Source: UBA2199 sp964628035 (GTDB taxonomy: Bacteria; Acidobacteriota; Aminicenantia; UBA2199). From it: a stretch of 64,000 nt of DNA. Shown in pieces: positions 35,894 through 43,849 of this stretch (position 1 is its first letter; each line of letters starts with the position of its first letter). Made by a program: the position numbers and the translations under genes. The notes under the pieces are model-generated. The model was given only the letters and a program-made list of their open reading frames with translations, ran no database searches and was not told where the DNA came from. The DNA is taken from assembly GCA_964628035.1 (NCBI GenBank), contig CAZVPI010000001.1, forward strand, positions 496,001 to 560,000. Direction: 5' to 3'.

Positions 35894-36727
35894 ATGAAGA
35901 CGAAACCAGCGTTTTGGGTCCGCTCGATGTTTCTTGCGCTCCTGCTGCCGTCCCTTTTGCTCCTACACCATCCTGTTTTCGCCGCGGACGACGATGTCCT
36001 GCAGCGGCTCGGTCTGACGCAGGCAACGGCCAGGGAAAGCCTGCTCGGGCCGCTCACCGGCTCCATCCCCTACCACGATGCGGCCTATAAGGCCTTCAAG
36101 GTCCTGCCGGCAGCGGCCCGCGCCGAGGTCGTGCGCGCCGGCCTCTCCTGGATCAAGGCCCATGTCGCGGGAGCGGAGTTCCGGGAATCCTACCGCAGGC
36201 TGCGCGAGACCGAAAGGCCGGCCGCGCCCGAGCCTGGCGCCGGCGCCGACGACCAGTCGCGGAAGATGCGCGACGACATGGAGAAAAGCATCGCCGAGAT
36301 GAAGAAGAACATGGCCGCCATGGATGCCGAGACGCGCAAGGCGATGGAGGGCGTCATCCGCGCGATGCGAGCCCAGATGGAAAGGATGGAAAGCGGCCCG
36401 CAGAAGGAGATGCTGCGCCAGGCCGCGGAGGCGTCCGCGGCCGAAAACAAAAAACGGCATGAAGCAGAGCTCAGCGAATGGGAGCGGCGCCTGCCTGCCG
36501 ATCCCCGCGTTCTCATCAAGAGGCGCATCCAGGAGTTCCTGGACCTCAGCGCCGGCGTCGATTTTGCCGCCCGGCTCGTTCCCCGGGGCGAACACAAGGT
36601 CTTCGTCCGCGGGGACTATGAGAAGATGCCGCCCGAGTGGAAGCTCTGTTTCCGCGCCGGCAGGGAGGCGACCGCGGCCGCCCGCGCCTTCGCCGTCGCC
36701 TGGCTGGCCGAACTCGAGCGGCCGTGA
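35894..36727 (+). CDS. Exported coiled-coil-rich protein of unknown function
   Basis: A 277-residue protein with a signal peptide (SMFLALLLPSLLLLHHPVFA) and a mostly helical mature part. Residues about 115-200 (SRKMRDDMEKSIAEMKKNMAAMDAETRKAMEGV, Met- and Lys/Glu-rich) look like a coiled coil. Before it lies a short helical domain with an AAYKAFKVLPAAARAEVV segment, and after it VLIKRRIQEFLDLSAGVDF, KYEKMPPEWKLCFRAG-like sequence and an Ala-rich end. I recognise no domain. The start follows the -10 box by 6 bases and has no ribosome site. It is likely periplasmic. Confidence 0.75.
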   Translation: MKTKPAFWVRSMFLALLLPSLLLLHHPVFAADDDVLQRLGLTQATARESLLGPLTGSIPYHDAAYKAFKVLPAAARAEVVRAGLSWIKAHVAGAEFRESYRRLRETERPAAPEPGAGADDQSRKMRDDMEKSIAEMKKNMAAMDAETRKAMEGVIRAMRAQMERMESGPQKEMLRQAAEASAAENKKRHEAELSEWERRLPADPRVLIKRRIQEFLDLSAGVDFAARLVPRGEHKVFVRGDYEKMPPEWKLCFRAGREATAAARAFAVAWLAELERP

Positions 36728-36794
36728 TGTTTCGACCCCGGGATCGAGGTCCTGCCGCTGTCCCGAAGGAAAATGGCGGGAACGACCGGCCGCA

Positions 36795-36816
36795 CGTCCT
36801 GAAAACAGGACGGTTT
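36795..36816 (+). terminator. Possible terminator after the 35894 gene
   Basis: 7-bp stem CGTCCTG/CAGGACG with an AAAA loop, followed by GTTTTGCCCATTTT. Confidence 0.5.
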
Positions 36817-36862
36817 TGCCCATTTTCCTTGGCAGCGAAAATGCTTCCTGTTCGGCGATGAA

Positions 36863-36892
36863 TTGCGCCCCCATCCCGTTCTGGTTTACAAT
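36863..36892 (+). promoter_or_regulatory. Possible promoter of the TPR gene
   Basis: TTGCGC (36863-36868), 18-bp spacer, TACAAT (36887-36892). The leader to 37041 would be about 140 bases; no known riboswitch was recognised in it. The rest of the 36728-37040 gap holds only the terminator-like hairpin. Confidence 0.4.
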
Positions 36893-37040
36893 GGCCAACG
36901 GCGCTTCACACCGGTCATGCCCGGGCCGGCAGGCGGACGTTTCGCCGTTGTTGCCGCTGATCCCGGCAGGGGCCACCACGGGGAAGGAGCAAGGTTCGCG
37001 CGACCGGTTTTCAGGCGGCTTTGCAAGCAAGGAGGAAAGG

Positions 37041-37847
37041 ATGATGCGAATCGGTAAGAACACACTGCAGGGGGCGGCGATGGCGCTGGTCGCGTTGTCC
37101 CTGGCTTTGGCCGCGCCCCTGGCGGCGCAGAAGGATTTCAGCCAGACGGAAAAGGAAATGCTCGCCAAGTACAAGCAGGCCCGTGCCCATTTTTTGAAGG
37201 GCGGCGAGCACCTGAAGAGCGGCAAGCTGGAGAAGGCTGAGAAGGAGGCCGACGTCAGCCTGGGGATCCTGCCCAGGTACGCCGACGCCCGGCTGCTCAA
37301 GGCCGAGCTTGCCTACCAGCGCGGCCGCTACGAGGATGCGCTTACCGAGATCACGATCGCCAAGGACGACTTCGTCACGGTCAAGGATCTCTACGCCTTC
37401 TTCTATCAGGACTATCTGGACCGGCTGCGCAAGCAGCGCGATGACCTGGATAACTATGTCAAGGACATGTCCACCAATGTCTCGGACAAAGGCTCCTCGC
37501 AGGGGCGCAATCCGGCGCAAGCGGCGATCAGCAAGGCCAAGCAGGACATCGCCGAGATCGACCGCAAGCTGTACGAGCCGGTTCCCCAGACCCTCGAGGT
37601 CCCGGCCGAGTTCCATTACATCCACGGCAACATCCTGTTCAAGCTCAAGCGCTTCGCCGAGGCGCGCGACCAGTACCAGGCGGCGGTCAAGGCCGATCCG
37701 CGCCACGCCAATGCCTGGAACAACCTGATCAACATCCATTTCGCCAGCGGCGACCAGGCCAATGCCCTGCGCCTGCTCGAGGAGGCCGAGACCAACGGCG
37801 TCCAGGTCAACGCCAAGCTGAAACAGGCCATCCTGGCGAAACAGTAA
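37041..37847 (+). CDS. Exported tetratricopeptide-repeat protein
   Basis: A 268-residue protein with a signal peptide (AMALVALSLALAAPLAAQ). TPR-like helical hairpins follow: KYKQARAHFLKGGEHLKSGKLEKAEKEADVSLGILPRYADARLLKAELAYQRGRYEDALTEI early, and FHYIHGNILFKLKRFAEARDQYQAAVKADPRHANAWNNLINIHFASGDQANALRLLEEAE late. A charged linker (about 110-165) separates them. It is probably a periplasmic scaffold. The start follows GGAGG; 37041 and 37044 are both ATG. The gene stands alone. Confidence 0.85.
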   Translation: MMRIGKNTLQGAAMALVALSLALAAPLAAQKDFSQTEKEMLAKYKQARAHFLKGGEHLKSGKLEKAEKEADVSLGILPRYADARLLKAELAYQRGRYEDALTEITIAKDDFVTVKDLYAFFYQDYLDRLRKQRDDLDNYVKDMSTNVSDKGSSQGRNPAQAAISKAKQDIAEIDRKLYEPVPQTLEVPAEFHYIHGNILFKLKRFAEARDQYQAAVKADPRHANAWNNLINIHFASGDQANALRLLEEAETNGVQVNAKLKQAILAKQ

Positions 37848-37880
37848 GCCGCGGCGGCGCCGGCTCCCGCGGGCGAGCGG

Positions 37881-37909
37881 TTGCCCCGTGGGCGCCTTTT
37901 TCGTACAAT
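37881..37909 (+). promoter_or_regulatory. Promoter of the EFR1-type ferredoxin gene
   Basis: TTGCCC (37881-37886), 17-bp spacer, TACAAT (37904-37909). The leader contains GGAAGGG before the ATG at 37934. Confidence 0.6.
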
Positions 37910-37933
37910 GGTCCCTGCAGGAAGGGCCTAGCC

Positions 37934-38722
37934 ATGAGAACCGTGATATTTTATTATTCCGGGACCGGGAATTCGCTGTGGTCGGCACGGCTGCTGGCTG
38001 ACAGGCTGGGCGGTGCCGCGGTCAGGCCCATGAAGGGGGCCGACGCCCTGGCCGCCGGCGACGCCGAGGGAGTGGGCTTCGTCTTCCCGGTCCATATCTG
38101 GGGAGTGCCCGGCCCGGTCGTCTCCTTCGTGGAAAAACTCGCCTTGAGCGCCGAGGCTTATCTCTTCGCCCTGGCGGTCAATGCCGGCCAGGTCTCGCGC
38201 ACCCTGGTCCAGCTGGACGAGATGCTTGCGCGCCGCGGTCGGAAACTCTCCGCCGGCTGGGATGTCGTCCTGCCCAGCAACTACATCCCCTGGGGCGGCC
38301 CCGGGCCGCTTGCGCGCCGCCAGGCCCGCATCGAGGCCGCCCGCGGGAAGATCGCGGTGGCCGCCAACGTCGTTTCCGCGCGCGAGCCCGGCCCGGTGGA
38401 GAAAGGCCCCCTTTGGCAGCGCCTGGCGTTCACCGCGATCTACAGGTTGAGCTTCAACCAGGTTCCGGGCATGGACAAGGATTTCTGGAGCGACGAGCGT
38501 TGCGACGGCTGCGGCGTCTGCGCCAGCGTCTGCCCGGCCGGAAACATCGATCTGAAAAAGGGGCGCCCGGCATGGCGGCACGAGTGCGAACAGTGCCTGG
38601 CCTGCATCCAGTGGTGCCCGCGCGAGGCCATCCAGTTCGGCAAGAAGACGTCCCGCTTCGAACGCTACCACCACCCCGAAGTGACGTTGGCTGACATGCT
38701 GGCCCAGGCGGGAAAAGGGTGA
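37934..38722 (+). CDS. EFR1-family flavodoxin-ferredoxin fusion
   Basis: A 262-residue redox protein. Residues 1-150 form a flavodoxin-like domain, opening IFYYSGTGNSLW, the FMN phosphate loop. The C-terminal 80 residues carry two [4Fe-4S] motifs, CDGCGVCASVCP and CEQCLACIQWCP. This is the EFR1 family layout found mostly in anaerobes, where it would pass electrons between flavin and iron-sulfur partners in the cytoplasm. The partner is unknown. It overlaps the next gene by 4 bases (GTGA). Confidence 0.92.
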   Translation: MRTVIFYYSGTGNSLWSARLLADRLGGAAVRPMKGADALAAGDAEGVGFVFPVHIWGVPGPVVSFVEKLALSAEAYLFALAVNAGQVSRTLVQLDEMLARRGRKLSAGWDVVLPSNYIPWGGPGPLARRQARIEAARGKIAVAANVVSAREPGPVEKGPLWQRLAFTAIYRLSFNQVPGMDKDFWSDERCDGCGVCASVCPAGNIDLKKGRPAWRHECEQCLACIQWCPREAIQFGKKTSRFERYHHPEVTLADMLAQAGKG

Positions 38723-39657
38723 TCACGGGGTTGGGGCGGCGGGCCTGCTGCGCAATGCTGCTGGCCGCCGGCGTAGCCGTTCTCGCCGCCGCCGCCGGCC
38801 GGCCCTGCGACAGGGAGCCGGCTCCGCTGCTGGCGCGGCGCTGGGCGGAGTTCGCCGCCGGTCGCCCCGGCCGGGTGATCTTCGCCCGGCCGCCGCACAT
38901 GTTGCTCCTTGACCTGTCCAGCGGCGGCGAGCGGCAGATCCCGGGGGTGACGGTGGCTGGCGGCCCCGGCCGCCGCCTGCGCGGCGCGACGCCGCGCCCC
39001 TCATGGGCCCCGGACGGCAACCGCTTCTGCTACCGCTATGACCGGCGCGTCTATGTCTGCGACCTCGAGGGCCGCAAGCGGCCGGTCCTGAACCCGAACA
39101 TGGACTGCTCCGACGAAACGCGCTGGTCCTGGGCGCGGCGCGGCGATGACGACTGGCTGGCCGGCCCCGGTTGCAACGGCGACGTCATCCTGGTCAGCGT
39201 GGCCGATCCCCGCAACTGGCTCACCGCGCACGGGGCCGGCGACGTCGACAAGTTCTGCGAAGTCACCGGGGACGGGCGCTTCGTCGTGTACGATAACGGT
39301 TCACAGGTACGCGTCGCTCCTTTCGCGGGCCGCCGGCCGGGCCTTGCCATTTCCCGCGGTCAAAGCTGCCGACCCAGCGCTTCCCCCACCGACCGGGTGG
39401 CCTGGCTGGCTGCGGCGCATGACCGCTACCGCATTCATGCCGCCGCAGACGGCCGTTTCCTCGGCGATCTGCTGGCGCCGCCCGGCGAGGAGATCTACCG
39501 CTTGAGCTGGTCCAACCTGCCCGGCTTCGTGGCCCACATGTTCGGCAGCAAGGGCAATACCCGCATGCACGTTCGCGAGGTCGGCTCGGGCGCCGCCCTG
39601 TTCATCGGCTGCGGTTGGGATCCCGACCTGTGGCTGGGGGCGCCTCCGGCTCCCTGA
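38719..39657 (+). CDS. Exported beta-propeller-like protein
   Basis: A 312-residue protein with a GTG start, a signal peptide (CCAMLLAAGVAVLAAAAG) and repeated beta-propeller blades of the TolB/WD40-like type: PRPSWAPDGNRFCYRYDRRVYVCDLEG, then GRFVVYDNGSQVRVAPFAGR and CRPSASPTDRVAWLAAAHDRYRIH. The blades are fewer than in a full propeller, so it may be small or divergent. Several cysteines occur. It is translationally coupled to the EFR1 gene. Its 3' end overlaps the convergent membrane-protein gene by 56 bases. The function is unknown. Confidence 0.7.
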   Translation: MITGLGRRACCAMLLAAGVAVLAAAAGRPCDREPAPLLARRWAEFAAGRPGRVIFARPPHMLLLDLSSGGERQIPGVTVAGGPGRRLRGATPRPSWAPDGNRFCYRYDRRVYVCDLEGRKRPVLNPNMDCSDETRWSWARRGDDDWLAGPGCNGDVILVSVADPRNWLTAHGAGDVDKFCEVTGDGRFVVYDNGSQVRVAPFAGRRPGLAISRGQSCRPSASPTDRVAWLAAAHDRYRIHAAADGRFLGDLLAPPGEEIYRLSWSNLPGFVAHMFGSKGNTRMHVREVGSGAALFIGCGWDPDLWLGAPPAP

Positions 39658-40639
39658 GCGCAGCCTTGCCCGAGCGCCGCCCCAGGGTCAGGAACCCCAG
39701 GGCCAGCAGGCCGATGGCATATTCCCAGGCCTGGGTGGTGATGTGCAGGACGAAGCCCGCCTCGCGCAGGTTGTCCGCCGGCACGCGCAGCGCCGAGAAC
39801 ACGAAGGCGAAGGCCAATTCCCAGGTGCCGAACCCGGCTGGCCCCTGGACGGGCAAATGGGCCGAGGCCTCGATGGCCGCCAAGCCCACGCAGAACAGGG
39901 AGAAGTTCCTCAGGCTGATGCCGAGATGGAGCACCCCCTCGAACAGGATGTACTGGGTGGCGTACTTGCAAAGGCGGCCGGCCAGGCTGACCGCCAGCAG
40001 CGTCAAACGTTCTCCCGCCCCCTCGTGCTCCGCCAGGTAGTCGCCGACATGGCGGACCGTTGCGGCCAGGCGGTCCAGCGGCCGGAGCCGCAGCCAACCG
40101 CTGCGCTCGATGAGCGACAGGAGCGGCCGGGCGACGAAGAGGACCAGCCCCGAAAGGCCGAACAGCGCGGCCAGGGCCGCGGCCAGGGGCCCGCGGCGCA
40201 TGCCTCCGGGGAAGAACGGCAGCAGCAGCCCCAGCATCAGCGCCAGCGCGATGAAATCGTAGAAGACCGAGACGACGAAGCTTGAGGCCCCCTGCGCGAG
40301 AGCGATCCCCTTCCTCCGCGTCAGCCAGGAGTAGAGGAACAGCGAGGCCGTGCGCGCCGGCAGCAGGTCGACCGAGAAGTTGCGCACGAGGGTGACCGGG
40401 AACAGCTCGGCGAAGCCCAGGCGGTCGGCGAGCAGTATCCGGTACTGCCAGGTGCGCAGCGCCGTTCCCGCGAGGGAAAGGGCAACGAAGGCGGCCAGGA
40501 AAGCCGGCGGAATGCGCAGGAAGCTGGCCAGGATGCCGGCAGGCGTGACCTGGCGGAAAAAGAGGACGAGGATGGCCGCCAGGATGGCGATGGAGAGGGC
40601 CGCCCGGGGCAGAAGTTTTGCGAAGGCCGGCCGGCTCAT
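39602..40639 (-). CDS. UPF0104/AglD-like integral membrane protein
   Basis: A 345-residue protein with about eight membrane helices and the lysylphosphatidylglycerol-synthetase-type transmembrane layout of UPF0104. Motifs include RTWQYRILLADRLGFAELFPVTLVRNFSVDLLPARTASLFLY, the Pro- and Arg-rich cytoplasmic stretches, and the late HLPVQGPAGFGTWE, which resembles the family's PxPGGxGxxE. Related proteins act in lipid or polysaccharide export; no catalytic domain is attached here. The gene follows pyrD with a 28-base gap. Its C-terminus overlaps the convergent gene. Confidence 0.82.
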   Translation of the reverse strand: MSRPAFAKLLPRAALSIAILAAILVLFFRQVTPAGILASFLRIPPAFLAAFVALSLAGTALRTWQYRILLADRLGFAELFPVTLVRNFSVDLLPARTASLFLYSWLTRRKGIALAQGASSFVVSVFYDFIALALMLGLLLPFFPGGMRRGPLAAALAALFGLSGLVLFVARPLLSLIERSGWLRLRPLDRLAATVRHVGDYLAEHEGAGERLTLLAVSLAGRLCKYATQYILFEGVLHLGISLRNFSLFCVGLAAIEASAHLPVQGPAGFGTWELAFAFVFSALRVPADNLREAGFVLHITTQAWEYAIGLLALGFLTLGRRSGKAALREPEAPPATGRDPNRSR

Positions 40640-40667
40640 GGGCGCAGGCTCACGCCGCCCCGCCCGC

Positions 40668-41579
40668 TCACGTTTCCAGCTTGCCGCGGATCGCGGCCAG
40701 GTCGGGGATCCCCAGCCGCTCCATCTCCGCCCCGATCTCGTTGGCGATGCGCAGGGCGGCGGTTGGCTCGCGGAAGCTGGCCGTGCCCACCTGCACGGCC
40801 GAAGCGCCGGCCAGGATGAAGTCCAGCGCGTCGCGGCCGCTGCAAATGCCGCCGATGCCGATCACGGGCACGTAGGCCCGCAGGCACACCTCGCGCACCA
40901 GGCGCAGGGCCAGCGGCTTGATGGCCGGGCCGGAGAGGCCGGCGTAGAGGTTGCGGAACACCGGCCGTCGCGTCTCCAGGTCGACGGCCAGTCCCAGAAA
41001 GGTGTTGACCAGCGACAGGGCGTCGGCGCCGGCGTCCTGGGCCGCCTGGGCCACGGCGACGATGTCGGCGGCGTTGGGCGAGAGCTTGACGATCAGCGGT
41101 TTGCGCACCGCCTCCTTGACCCGTCGGACCAGCCGCGCCGTGTGGCCGGGGTCGAGGGCAGGGCAGGCGCCGCCCAGGCGGACGTTGGGGCAGGAGATGT
41201 TCAGCTCCAGCATCGCCACCTCGTCCATGGCGGCGAAGGCGGCGGCCACTTCGACGAACTCGTCGTCGTCCTCGCCGCAGACGTTGACCACGATCGGCAC
41301 CTGCGTGCGGGCGCGCAGCCGGCGGATGATCTCCTGCAGCGCGGCGCTGCCGGGGCCGGCCAGTCCGATCGAGTTCAGCAGCCCGGCCGGGGTTTCGTGG
41401 AGCCGCGGCGGCGGATTGCCCGGGCGCTCACGGCGGAAGATCCCCTTCATGACGATGGCGCCCAGCAGGTCCAGGTCGAAGAAAGGCAGGAACTCCTCGC
41501 CGTAGCCGAAGGTGCCCGAGGCCGTGATCACCGGGTTCTTCAGCGTGCAGAAGCCGAGATCGGCGCTCAGGTCGGCCAT
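40668..41579 (-). CDS. pyrD: Dihydroorotate dehydrogenase, class 1B catalytic subunit
   Basis: The 303-residue class 1B enzyme oxidises dihydroorotate to orotate in pyrimidine synthesis. It is a TIM barrel with FMN. Conserved parts are NPVITASGTFGYGEE, a PAGLLNSIGLAGPG loop, ELNISCPNV with the catalytic Cys (class 1 uses Cys, class 2 Ser), KLSPNAADI and GIGGICSGRDALDFILAGASAVQVGTA. The pyrK gene directly upstream supplies the NAD-linked electron transfer subunit, with an overlap of 13 bases. The start at 41579 has GGAGGAG upstream. Confidence 0.95.
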   Translation of the reverse strand: MADLSADLGFCTLKNPVITASGTFGYGEEFLPFFDLDLLGAIVMKGIFRRERPGNPPPRLHETPAGLLNSIGLAGPGSAALQEIIRRLRARTQVPIVVNVCGEDDDEFVEVAAAFAAMDEVAMLELNISCPNVRLGGACPALDPGHTARLVRRVKEAVRKPLIVKLSPNAADIVAVAQAAQDAGADALSLVNTFLGLAVDLETRRPVFRNLYAGLSGPAIKPLALRLVREVCLRAYVPVIGIGGICSGRDALDFILAGASAVQVGTASFREPTAALRIANEIGAEMERLGIPDLAAIRGKLET

Positions 41580-42337
41580 TGCATCTCCTCCAGCGGGAAG
41601 ACCGGCCCCTCGTCGCAGACGCGGCGGAAGGAGCCGTCGGCGGCGCGGACAACGCAGCCCTGGCAGACGCCGAAACCGCAGGCCATGCGGGACTCGAGCG
41701 AAACGAAGTCGCGGGTGGGATAGCCCTTGAGCTTCGCGGCCAGCGCGGCCAGCATGGCCTCGGGACCGCACGACAGGGTGGCCTGCGGCTTCTCCTCGAG
41801 CAGGATCGGGTCCAGGCCGTCGGTCACCCTGCCTTTTTGCCCCACTGACGCGTCCTCGCTGAAGACGACCAGCCGCTGCAGGGTGAGCGAGCGGATGCGC
41901 TCGAGCAGCGGCAGGTCGGCCTTGCTGCGGCCGCCGTAGAGCAGGAGCAGGGCGCGGCGCTCGCCGTAGGTCCGGGCGTAGTGGAACAGGGGTACGATGC
42001 CGCGGCCGCCGGCGATGAGCAGGACGCGCTGGCCCGGCAGCTCGGGGAAGGTGTTGCCCAGCGGGCCGAGGATCTCCAGGGCGTCGCCCGGCCGCAGCCC
42101 GGCCAGCAGGCGCGTGCCGCCGCCCAGTACCTGGTAGTACAGCCAGATGTAGGGCGGCCGGCTGTCCAGGATGCCCAGCGGCCGGCGCAGCAGGGGATCG
42201 AGCCCGGGCAGGATGCGCACCATGACGAAGTGGCCGGGCTTGGCCGCCTCGGCGATGCGCGGCGAGGCGATCTTCAGCAGGTGGTAGCCGTTGCCCAGGT
42301 TGCGGGCTTCCTCGATGAGGCCGCGTTCGTCCAGCAT
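41567..42337 (-). CDS. pyrK: Dihydroorotate dehydrogenase electron-transfer subunit
   Basis: A 256-residue flavoprotein that passes electrons from PyrD to NAD+. It has a ferredoxin-reductase FAD domain (PLLRRPLGILD), an NAD-binding domain (QRVLLIAGGRGIVPLFHYA, SCGPEAMLAALA) and a C-terminal [2Fe-2S] loop CGFGVCQGCV with a fourth Cys in RRVCDEGPVF. Length is normal. The start at 42337 is 6 bases after a -10 box and has no Shine-Dalgarno site, so the mRNA is probably leaderless. A longer upstream frame has unrelated residues. Confidence 0.94.
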   Translation of the reverse strand: MLDERGLIEEARNLGNGYHLLKIASPRIAEAAKPGHFVMVRILPGLDPLLRRPLGILDSRPPYIWLYYQVLGGGTRLLAGLRPGDALEILGPLGNTFPELPGQRVLLIAGGRGIVPLFHYARTYGERRALLLLYGGRSKADLPLLERIRSLTLQRLVVFSEDASVGQKGRVTDGLDPILLEEKPQATLSCGPEAMLAALAAKLKGYPTRDFVSLESRMACGFGVCQGCVVRAADGSFRRVCDEGPVFPLEEMQWPT

Positions 42338-42343
42338 GGGTGA

Positions 42344-42372
42344 ATTATGCCACGCCCGGCTTGGAGTGTAAA
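42344..42372 (-). promoter_or_regulatory. Promoter of pyrK-pyrD, probably leaderless
   Basis: On the minus strand TTTACA (42367-42372), 17-bp spacer, CATAAT (42344-42349), then TCACCC and the ATG. Confidence 0.75.
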
Positions 42373-42599
42373 GGAATGGCGTACGGCAACCCCTTGGGGT
42401 GAAAGGTGAAAATGAAAGGGAATATGCCGAGCTCATAAAAAGAGAACAAAACGAGGAGAGATCTTTGCCGCTTGTCTCTTCTTGCGCTGCCCCCCCTGCC
42501 TCTCTATCTTTCTCTGCCCTTGGGAATTAAGGATAAGGCTTGCTCCCTTCATTTTTCCCAACACTGACACGGATAGATTGTTTGCAATCGTGCAGGCTA

Positions 42600-42628
42600 T
42601 TGAAATCCCCTCATTTTTTCTTTACTGT
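42600..42628 (+). promoter_or_regulatory. Promoter of the potABCD operon
   Basis: TTGAAA (42600-42605), 17-bp spacer, TACTGT (42623-42628), then AGGGGCC and an ATG at 42636 that begins a short upstream frame. Confidence 0.65.
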
Positions 42629-42635
42629 AGGGGCC

Positions 42636-42713
42636 ATGAGGAAAACGGATTCGCGCCGGGCGGCCTTCGCCGGGCGGGGCGCAGGCGGATGCAGGGCATG
42701 GCCGATTTCCTGA
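42636..42713 (+). CDS. Putative 25-codon upstream reading frame ahead of potA
   Basis: The ATG lies 7 bases after the potA -10 box and would be translated leaderless. The 25-residue product begins MRKTDSRRAAF and ends CRAWPIS; it has five Arg. The TGA lies 13 bases inside potA, so ribosomes ending here could restart at the potA ATG (42698). It may be a coupling or leader peptide; chance is not excluded. Confidence 0.35.
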   Translation: MRKTDSRRAAFAGRGAGGCRAWPIS

Positions 42714-43849
42714 ACTTCGACGGCATCAGCAAAAGCTTCGGCTCCATCCAGGCGGTCCGCGGAGTCTCGCTGGCGATCCGCCGCGGCGAGGTGTTCGCCC
42801 TTCTCGGTCCCAGCGGCTGCGGCAAGACGACCATGCTGCGGCTGGCCGCCGGTTTCGAGAGGCCCGACGCCGGGCGCGTGCTCCTGGACGGCCGCGACAT
42901 CACGTTCCTGCCGCCCAACCGCAGGCGCGTGAATACGATCTTCCAGAACTACGCCCTGTTCCCCCATCTGAGCGTGCGCGGCAACATCGCCTTCGGCCTG
43001 CAGATCGCCAGGCGCCCCCAGGCCGAGATCGAGCGCGAGGTCGGCGCCATGCTGCGCCTCATCGGCCTGGAGGCCCAGGCCGAAAAGAAGCCCGACCAGC
43101 TTTCCGGGGGGCAGCGTCAGCGGGTGGCCATCGCCCGGGCGCTGGTCAACAAGCCCGACGTCCTGCTGCTGGACGAGCCGCTGGCCGCCCTCGACCTGAA
43201 GCTGCGCCAGCGCATGCTGATCGAGCTCGACCTGATCCACGACCAGGTGGGGATCACCTTCCTGTACGTCACCCACGACCAGGGCGAGGCCATGAGCCTG
43301 AGCGACCGCATCGCGGTGATGAACGACGGCTGCATCGAGCAGGTCGGAACGCCGGCGGAGATCTACGAGGCGCCGCGCACGAGCTTCGTGGCCGCCTTCA
43401 TCGGCGACACCAACTTTTTGGAAGGGGAGGTGGCCGGGCACCCCGACGCCGAATACAGCCGCCTGCGCCTCGCCGGCCTGCCCGACGTGCTGGTCTACAA
43501 CGACAAGCAGATCGCCGAAGGGCAGAAGGTCTTCCTCAGCGTCCGGCCGGAGAAGATCCAGATCTCGCGCGACGCGCCCGAAGCCAAGCCCAAGCGCAAC
43601 GCCGTGCCGGCGGTGGTCGAGGACGTCATCTACCTGGGGGCGACGACCAAGTACTGGGTGCGGGCGGGAGGCCACCGCCTGCAGGTGCTGCGCCAGCACG
43701 CCCGCTTCTTTCTCGACGAGAAGCCCATCCGCTGGAAGGACGACGTCTGGGTGTTCTGGCACGGCGACGACGGCTTCATGCTCGAGGGGTTCCGCCGCGA
43801 CGACGAGAAGCTGGTGGCCGCCCCGCCCCAGAAGGTGGGCGATGCCTGA
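42698..43849 (+). CDS. potA: Spermidine/putrescine ABC transporter ATP-binding protein
   Basis: The 383-residue ATPase drives polyamine import. Walker A is GPSGCGKTTML, the Q-loop is in NTIFQNYALFPHL, the signature is LSGGQRQRVAIARAL and Walker B is VLLLDEPLAALDLKLR, followed by a switch His in YVTHDQGEAMSLSDRI. A TOBE-type C-terminal domain (about 270-365, KVFLSVRPEKIQIS) is typical of PotA. Size agrees with E. coli PotA (378). Two in-frame ATGs (42689, 42698) are possible; MADFLNF at 42698 fits the family best. It overlaps potB by 8 bases. Confidence 0.93.
   Translation: MADFLNFDGISKSFGSIQAVRGVSLAIRRGEVFALLGPSGCGKTTMLRLAAGFERPDAGRVLLDGRDITFLPPNRRRVNTIFQNYALFPHLSVRGNIAFGLQIARRPQAEIEREVGAMLRLIGLEAQAEKKPDQLSGGQRQRVAIARALVNKPDVLLLDEPLAALDLKLRQRMLIELDLIHDQVGITFLYVTHDQGEAMSLSDRIAVMNDGCIEQVGTPAEIYEAPRTSFVAAFIGDTNFLEGEVAGHPDAEYSRLRLAGLPDVLVYNDKQIAEGQKVFLSVRPEKIQISRDAPEAKPKRNAVPAVVEDVIYLGATTKYWVRAGGHRLQVLRQHARFFLDEKPIRWKDDVWVFWHGDDGFMLEGFRRDDEKLVAAPPQKVGDA

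Larger units (their letters stand above)
42338..42697. other. Divergent intergenic region between pyrK and potA
   Basis: It carries the pyrK promoter, a GCGTACGGC word and a CCCCTTGGGG palindrome, an AT-richer stretch, then the potA promoter and a short upstream reading frame. No other gene was seen. Confidence 0.55.

Noticed and set aside
42689..42691. ATG at 42689 as potA start
   Set aside because: It directly abuts the GGCGG that would be the ribosome site, leaving no spacing. ATG 42698 gives the family-typical N-terminus, though this is not certain.
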